DNA of 64,000 bases from Arcobacter sp. LA11. Its GTDB lineage: Bacteria > Campylobacterota > Campylobacteria > Campylobacterales > Arcobacteraceae. The stretch covers positions 124,001 to 188,000 of the forward strand of contig NZ_BDIR01000001.1 of NCBI RefSeq assembly GCF_001895145.1, given 5' to 3'. Under the pieces are notes generated by a model. That model made no database searches and had not been told where the DNA came from. It saw only the letters and a program-made list of their open reading frames with translations. Numbering within the stretch: position 1 is the stretch's first letter; every line of letters begins with the position of its first letter. The translations under genes and the position numbers were made by a program. Below, piece after piece: positions 60,644-64,000 of the stretch.

Positions 60644-62149
60644 TTATAATCCTAAAGATTCTAATGTTTTAAGTGTTAATGCACCTTGATTTAAGTTTTT
60701 ATCTTTTTGGTATGCATTTACAGCAGCTTTAGTTTCAGAACCATATACACCATCAATCATAGTGATGTTGTATTTTTTATTTTGTAAAGCTCTTTGTAAT
60801 TTAGCAACTACATCAGGAGTTGTATTTGTTTCACATAAGATTTCTTGCCATCTTAAGTAAGGCTCAGCATTTTTTACTTTTGTTTGGTATGTTTCATAAA
60901 CTGCTGGAACAGCTACTTTATTCTCACGTGCAGGAGTATCTATAACTCTTGTTTTTACCATTTTACAAATTGCAGGAATTTTAACTTCTTTAGTTGTTGC
61001 AGGAGTTGCAAGAACTTTTTTAGCTACAGTTTTGTAAACAGCAGGAATTTTAACTTCTCTTGTTGTTGCAGGAGTAGCTAGAACTTTTTTAGCAATTGTT
61101 TTGTAAACAGCAGGAGTTTTAATCTCTTTAGTAGTAGTTTCTGTTGCAAGAACTTTTTTTGTAATAGTTTTGTAAACAGCAGGAGTTTTAACTTCTTTTG
61201 ATGTAGGAGCATTATTAAGTGCTCTAGTTTTAACTACTTTGTAAACAGCAGGAATTTTAATCTCTTTAGTATAAGCATCTTTATCTAAAACTTTTTTAGT
61301 AACAGTTTTATAAACAGCAGGAACTTCAACTAAACACATGATATCTCCAGTAGAGTTATCAACTTTTTCAATTTCACCTCTACCTTTTTTCCATGTAGTA
61401 TATGCTGGAGATACTAAAACTTTTTCAGTAACAGTTTTATAAGTAGCTGGCATAGTAACTAATTTTGTTTTTTCAGGTTCTACCATAATTTTTTCACTAT
61501 CAAGTTTATAAGTAGCTGGCATAGTAACTAACTTAGTTTTTTCAGGCTCAACCATAATTTTTTCAGTAACAGTTTTATATGTAGCTGGAACAGTTACTAA
61601 TTTAGTCTTTTCAGGTTCTACCATAATTCTTTCAGTAACAGTTTTGTATGTAGCAGCAACTGGAATTAACTTAGTTTTTTCAGGCTCAACCATAATTTTT
61701 TCAGTAACAGTTTTATATGTAGCTGGAACTGGTACTAACTTAGTGCTAGCTTCTCTAATTGTTACTTTCTTTTCTACAACTTTATATGTTGCAGGTGTAA
61801 TTGTAATATTAGATTTAGCTTCTTTAATTAGTCTTTTCATTGGTTTAGTTTCATATTTAGCTGGAACTAAAACTTTTGCGTAACACTCTCCTGCTTGGGC
61901 ATTTGGTGGTACAAGTGAATTTGCAACCGCATTACCATCTTTAGTCTCAACTTTTGACATCATTGGTTTAGAAGCAGAGTTTTCAAGAGATGCGATTCTC
62001 TGTTCTTTTGTTTCTAACTGTTGAGTTAACTTTTTAATTTCTTGTTCTTTTTGCATTAACGCTTCACTTGAATTGTTAGTAAAAGAACAACCTGTAACAC
62101 TGATCATAAGTGCAGCAGCTACTGCAGATATTTTTAAATATTGAGTCAT
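60644..62149 (-). CDS. Repeat-rich lipoprotein with C-terminal peptidoglycan-binding domain
   Basis: I choose ATG 62149 (501 residues), which has AAAGGG upstream. A lipoprotein signal ends at SVTGC. A short coiled-coil (KEQEIKKLTQQLETKEQ) follows, then about 14 repeats of some 22 residues around P-A-x-Y-K. The first block repeats TEKIMVEPEKTKLV; the second repeats KKVLATPATTKEVK. Each block opens with a Cys (GECYAKV, DIMCLVEV) and closes near a Trp segment (YTTWKKG, YLRWQEI). The last about 60 residues (KLQRALQNKKYNITMIDGVYG) are a PG_binding_1 domain. It probably links outer membrane to cell wall. Divergent from the OmpA-like gene. Confidence 0.85.
   Translation of the reverse strand: MTQYLKISAVAAALMISVTGCSFTNNSSEALMQKEQEIKKLTQQLETKEQRIASLENSASKPMMSKVETKDGNAVANSLVPPNAQAGECYAKVLVPAKYETKPMKRLIKEAKSNITITPATYKVVEKKVTIREASTKLVPVPATYKTVTEKIMVEPEKTKLIPVAATYKTVTERIMVEPEKTKLVTVPATYKTVTEKIMVEPEKTKLVTMPATYKLDSEKIMVEPEKTKLVTMPATYKTVTEKVLVSPAYTTWKKGRGEIEKVDNSTGDIMCLVEVPAVYKTVTKKVLDKDAYTKEIKIPAVYKVVKTRALNNAPTSKEVKTPAVYKTITKKVLATETTTKEIKTPAVYKTIAKKVLATPATTREVKIPAVYKTVAKKVLATPATTKEVKIPAICKMVKTRVIDTPARENKVAVPAVYETYQTKVKNAEPYLRWQEILCETNTTPDVVAKLQRALQNKKYNITMIDGVYGSETKAAVNAYQKDKNLNQGALTLKTLESLGL
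60870..61830 (-). repeat. Array of about 66-bp coding repeats in the lipoprotein gene
   Basis: Near-identical DNA units encode PATYKTVTEKIMVEPEKTKL (upstream half) and PAVYKT-KKVLATPATTKEVK (downstream half). Identity is highest among the central copies, which could recombine and vary in number. Confidence 0.8.
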
Positions 62150-62276
62150 TGTTTCCCTTTTCTTTAATATGTGAGAGTATATTATCATAAAAATAATAAA
62201 ATAATTGTGTAATTAGTAATAAAATTGGTAATTTTATGATATAATTTTCAAAATTTATAAAAATTAGGAGTGAAAA

Positions 62277-62756
62277 TTGAAAAAGTTAATAGCATCTTCA
62301 ATTATTGGATTAGGGTTAGCAAGTAGTTTATCTGCTGCAGATTGTATTATGGTTCCAGATTTAAATGTAGAATTTAAAAATGATTCAACAGTATATATGA
62401 ATAATGAAGAGAGACAAGAAGTTGTTGAATTCGCAAAGTTCTTAAAGAAATCAGGTCTTTATGCAATAGTAGAAGGTCATACAAGTAAGTTTGCATCGGC
62501 AATGTATAACTATGATTTATCTCAAAGAAGAGCAGTTAAAGTAAGAACAGAACTTATTGCTTTAGGTGTAAATCCAAAGCAAATAAAAGGTATGGGATTT
62601 GGTGAAAGTTCACCTTTATATGATAATAATACTGAAATTGGAGCACAAAAAAATAGAAGAGTTATAGCTGAGGTTTTTAATAATTCATCTGAGTTAATTA
62701 GCTATGCTTCATCTGAAAAAGCAAGAATTTCTAAAATTAAATATCAAGAACAATAA
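62277..62756 (+). CDS. OmpA-like peptidoglycan-associated protein
   Basis: 159 residues from TTG 62277, with AGGAG 6 bases upstream. Signal peptide (ending SSLSAA), then an OmpA-C-type domain: IVEGHTSKFASAMYNYDLSQ, RRAVKVRTELIALGV and GFGESSPLYDN...KNRRVIAEV carry the peptidoglycan (diaminopimelate) binding pattern. It has no lipobox and no barrel, so it is a free periplasmic wall-binding protein. Divergent from the wall-binding repeat lipoprotein, with about 130 bases between. Confidence 0.9.
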   Translation: MKKLIASSIIGLGLASSLSAADCIMVPDLNVEFKNDSTVYMNNEERQEVVEFAKFLKKSGLYAIVEGHTSKFASAMYNYDLSQRRAVKVRTELIALGVNPKQIKGMGFGESSPLYDNNTEIGAQKNRRVIAEVFNNSSELISYASSEKARISKIKYQEQ

Positions 62757-62890
62757 TAATAAGTAGATAATTATTTTATTATTAAATGTAACAAAAAAAT
62801 AATTATAAAACATTATTTTTAAACTAAAATTAAGATATAAACCTATAAAAGTTTTTTAGAAGTTTGTATCTTAATTTATTTCTTTTTTGA

Positions 62891-62896
62891 TATACT
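62891..62896 (+). promoter_or_regulatory. -10 element of mqnP, leaderless-type spacing
   Basis: TATACT ends 7 bases before ATG 62904; no Shine-Dalgarno is seen. Confidence 0.5.
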
Positions 62897-62903
62897 TCAA
62901 TTT

Positions 62904-63773
62904 ATGAATAAATTATCAAAACTTTTAAATGACTTCAACGAACTAGTAATGTTCAAACACTCAATTTTTTCTTTACCATTTATTTTTATTGCAATGGTCG
63001 TCTCTTCTGTTCAGATAAATGGAACAGGATGGTTTGGATTTAAATTATTAGTATTAGGAATACTAGCTGCAATAAGTGCACGAAACTTTGCAATGGGTTT
63101 TAATAGATATATGGATAGAGATATCGATGCTTTAAATCCTAGAACAGTAAATAGGCCAAATGTAGATGGTAGAATCTCTGCAAAACAAATGTTGATTTTT
63201 ACAATAGGAAATGCACTGTTATTTATAGTAGTTGCTTTTTTTGTAAATGATTTAGCTTTATATTTATCAATACCAATACTTTTTATTATTGGCTCTTATT
63301 CGTATTTTAAAAGATTCTCTTATTTAGCACATATTATTTTAGGTATTTCTTTAGCCCTTGCTCCAATTGCTGGAGTTGTAGCAGTAAGCGAAACTATTCC
63401 TTTATGGTCTATTCTTTTAAGTATAGGAGTTATGTTTTGGGTTGCGGGATTTGATTTATTATATTCTTTACAAGATATTGAAGTTGATAAAAAATTAGGT
63501 TTACATTCAATCCCTAGTAAGTTTGGCGCAAAAAAAACAATGAATATTTCAAAAGTTTTTCATTTTTTTACTGTGGTATTTTGGTTACTATTTGTAATTA
63601 GTTCTGAAGGTGGATTATTTGCATATATTGCAGTACTAGTTGGGGCTATTATGCTTACTTATGAACATATTATTGTAAATAGAGATTTTACTAAAATTGA
63701 TAAAGCTTTTTTTACTGTAAATGGTTACTTAGGAATAATATTTTTCATATTAATCATAATTGATTCAATTTGA
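62904..63773 (+). CDS. mqnP: UbiA-type prenyltransferase of menaquinone synthesis (MqnP-like)
   Basis: 289 residues with about eight membrane helices. The two prenyl-diphosphate motifs are NRYMDRDIDALNPRTVNRP (about 68-86) and SLQDIEVDKKLG (about 190-201). The opening LVMFKHSIFSLPFIFIAMV is typical of the UbiA/MqnP branch. In futalosine-pathway bacteria MqnP attaches the prenyl chain to the naphthoate ring. A UbiA acting on 4-hydroxybenzoate is less likely in this group, which uses menaquinone. Confidence 0.87.
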   Translation: MNKLSKLLNDFNELVMFKHSIFSLPFIFIAMVVSSVQINGTGWFGFKLLVLGILAAISARNFAMGFNRYMDRDIDALNPRTVNRPNVDGRISAKQMLIFTIGNALLFIVVAFFVNDLALYLSIPILFIIGSYSYFKRFSYLAHIILGISLALAPIAGVVAVSETIPLWSILLSIGVMFWVAGFDLLYSLQDIEVDKKLGLHSIPSKFGAKKTMNISKVFHFFTVVFWLLFVISSEGGLFAYIAVLVGAIMLTYEHIIVNRDFTKIDKAFFTVNGYLGIIFFILIIIDSI

Positions 63774-63853
63774 GACATTTCTGTTACAATTATTAAACCT
63801 CTCTTAAAATATTTTTGACTATAATTAAATAATTTATTTTCGGAGATTCTAAA

Positions 63854-64000
63854 ATGGGAAACAAACTTAAAGAGGTAACTTATCTAACCGTCAAAGACTT
63901 AAAAAAACATGATATTATACTTCCAGGAACTTACTCTAATACATTTGAAGGGATAGCAAAAAAATTAGAAGTAAATTTTGATAAAGAAAATATAATACTA
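63854..64000 (+). CDS. Start of an unidentified protein, cut by window end
   Basis: ATG 63854 with GGAG 9 bases upstream; 49 codons are visible, starting MGNKLKEVTYLTVKDLKKHD and continuing IILPGTYSNTFEGIAKKLEV. It reads like the N-terminus of a cytoplasmic signalling or regulatory protein found in this group, but too little is present to name a family. Confidence 0.6.
   Translation, partial: MGNKLKEVTYLTVKDLKKHDIILPGTYSNTFEGIAKKLEVNFDKENIIL

Noticed and set aside
60870-61830. CRISPR-like array suggested by regular 66-bp periodicity
   Set aside because: The repeats are coding, contiguous and in frame inside the lipoprotein gene, with no unique spacers.

Overview
The window is strongly AT-rich, gene-dense chromosomal DNA from a member of the Campylobacterota (formerly Epsilonproteobacteria), most likely the Arcobacter group. 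I infer this from gene content rather than from any search: a MqnP-type prenyltransferase of the futalosine menaquinone route, an RNase J with a long basic N-terminal extension, histidine kinases with an HQW-type H-box, a double-Cache chemotaxis receptor, a LutABC lactate operon and a KdsD without its usual lipopolysaccharide neighbours. No phage, insertion sequence or CRISPR array was seen.

Layout. 1-5.9 kb: a sensor kinase with a periplasmic binding domain (cut by the window start), then lutABC with a divergent AraC-type regulator. 5.9-16.7 kb: methyltransferase, dCMP deaminase, accBC, a DEAD-box helicase with a long structured leader, a PiT phosphate transporter, an AEC-family transporter, asparagine synthase, small proteins and tRNA-Val. 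16.8-21.4 kb: an orphan DctP-type binding protein convergent with a fumarate reductase-like A/B pair that follows a Phd/YefM-like gene, then about 0.7 kb of very AT-rich non-coding DNA. 21.4-34.3 kb: housekeeping genes (PhoH-like, hemJ, rarA, rluB-like, kdsD, RNase J, rsmA, hisF, rlmN, gltX, an RRM protein), with two parS-like sites.

34.5-50.6 kb carries envelope and metal-stress functions. These are a CusABC-like RND efflux operon led by a YtkA-like protein, a chemotaxis receptor, an SPFH protein, two paralogous two-component systems, YceI, and an operon for a Cys-rich repetitive precursor peptide with a DUF692 (MNIO) enzyme and a DUF2063 partner. That operon resembles the copper-linked HvfABC/bufferin systems and is the most interesting system here. 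50.6-64 kb: an AraC regulator with azlCD, a DUF1835 protein, MATE pump, hom, an aminotransferase, RNA-modification genes, rpmE, miaA, a 14-repeat lipoprotein divergent from an OmpA-like protein, mqnP, and the start of an unidentified gene.

Recurring regulatory themes are read from sequence only. Several genes have a -10 hexamer ending only 5-10 nt before the start codon, suggesting leaderless mRNAs. Two genes (AEC transporter and one histidine kinase) have no usual start codon where homology demands one; both carry an AUA codon 6 nt after a good Shine-Dalgarno sequence. The azl regulator and azlC share a 14-bp box at the same distance from their -10 elements.
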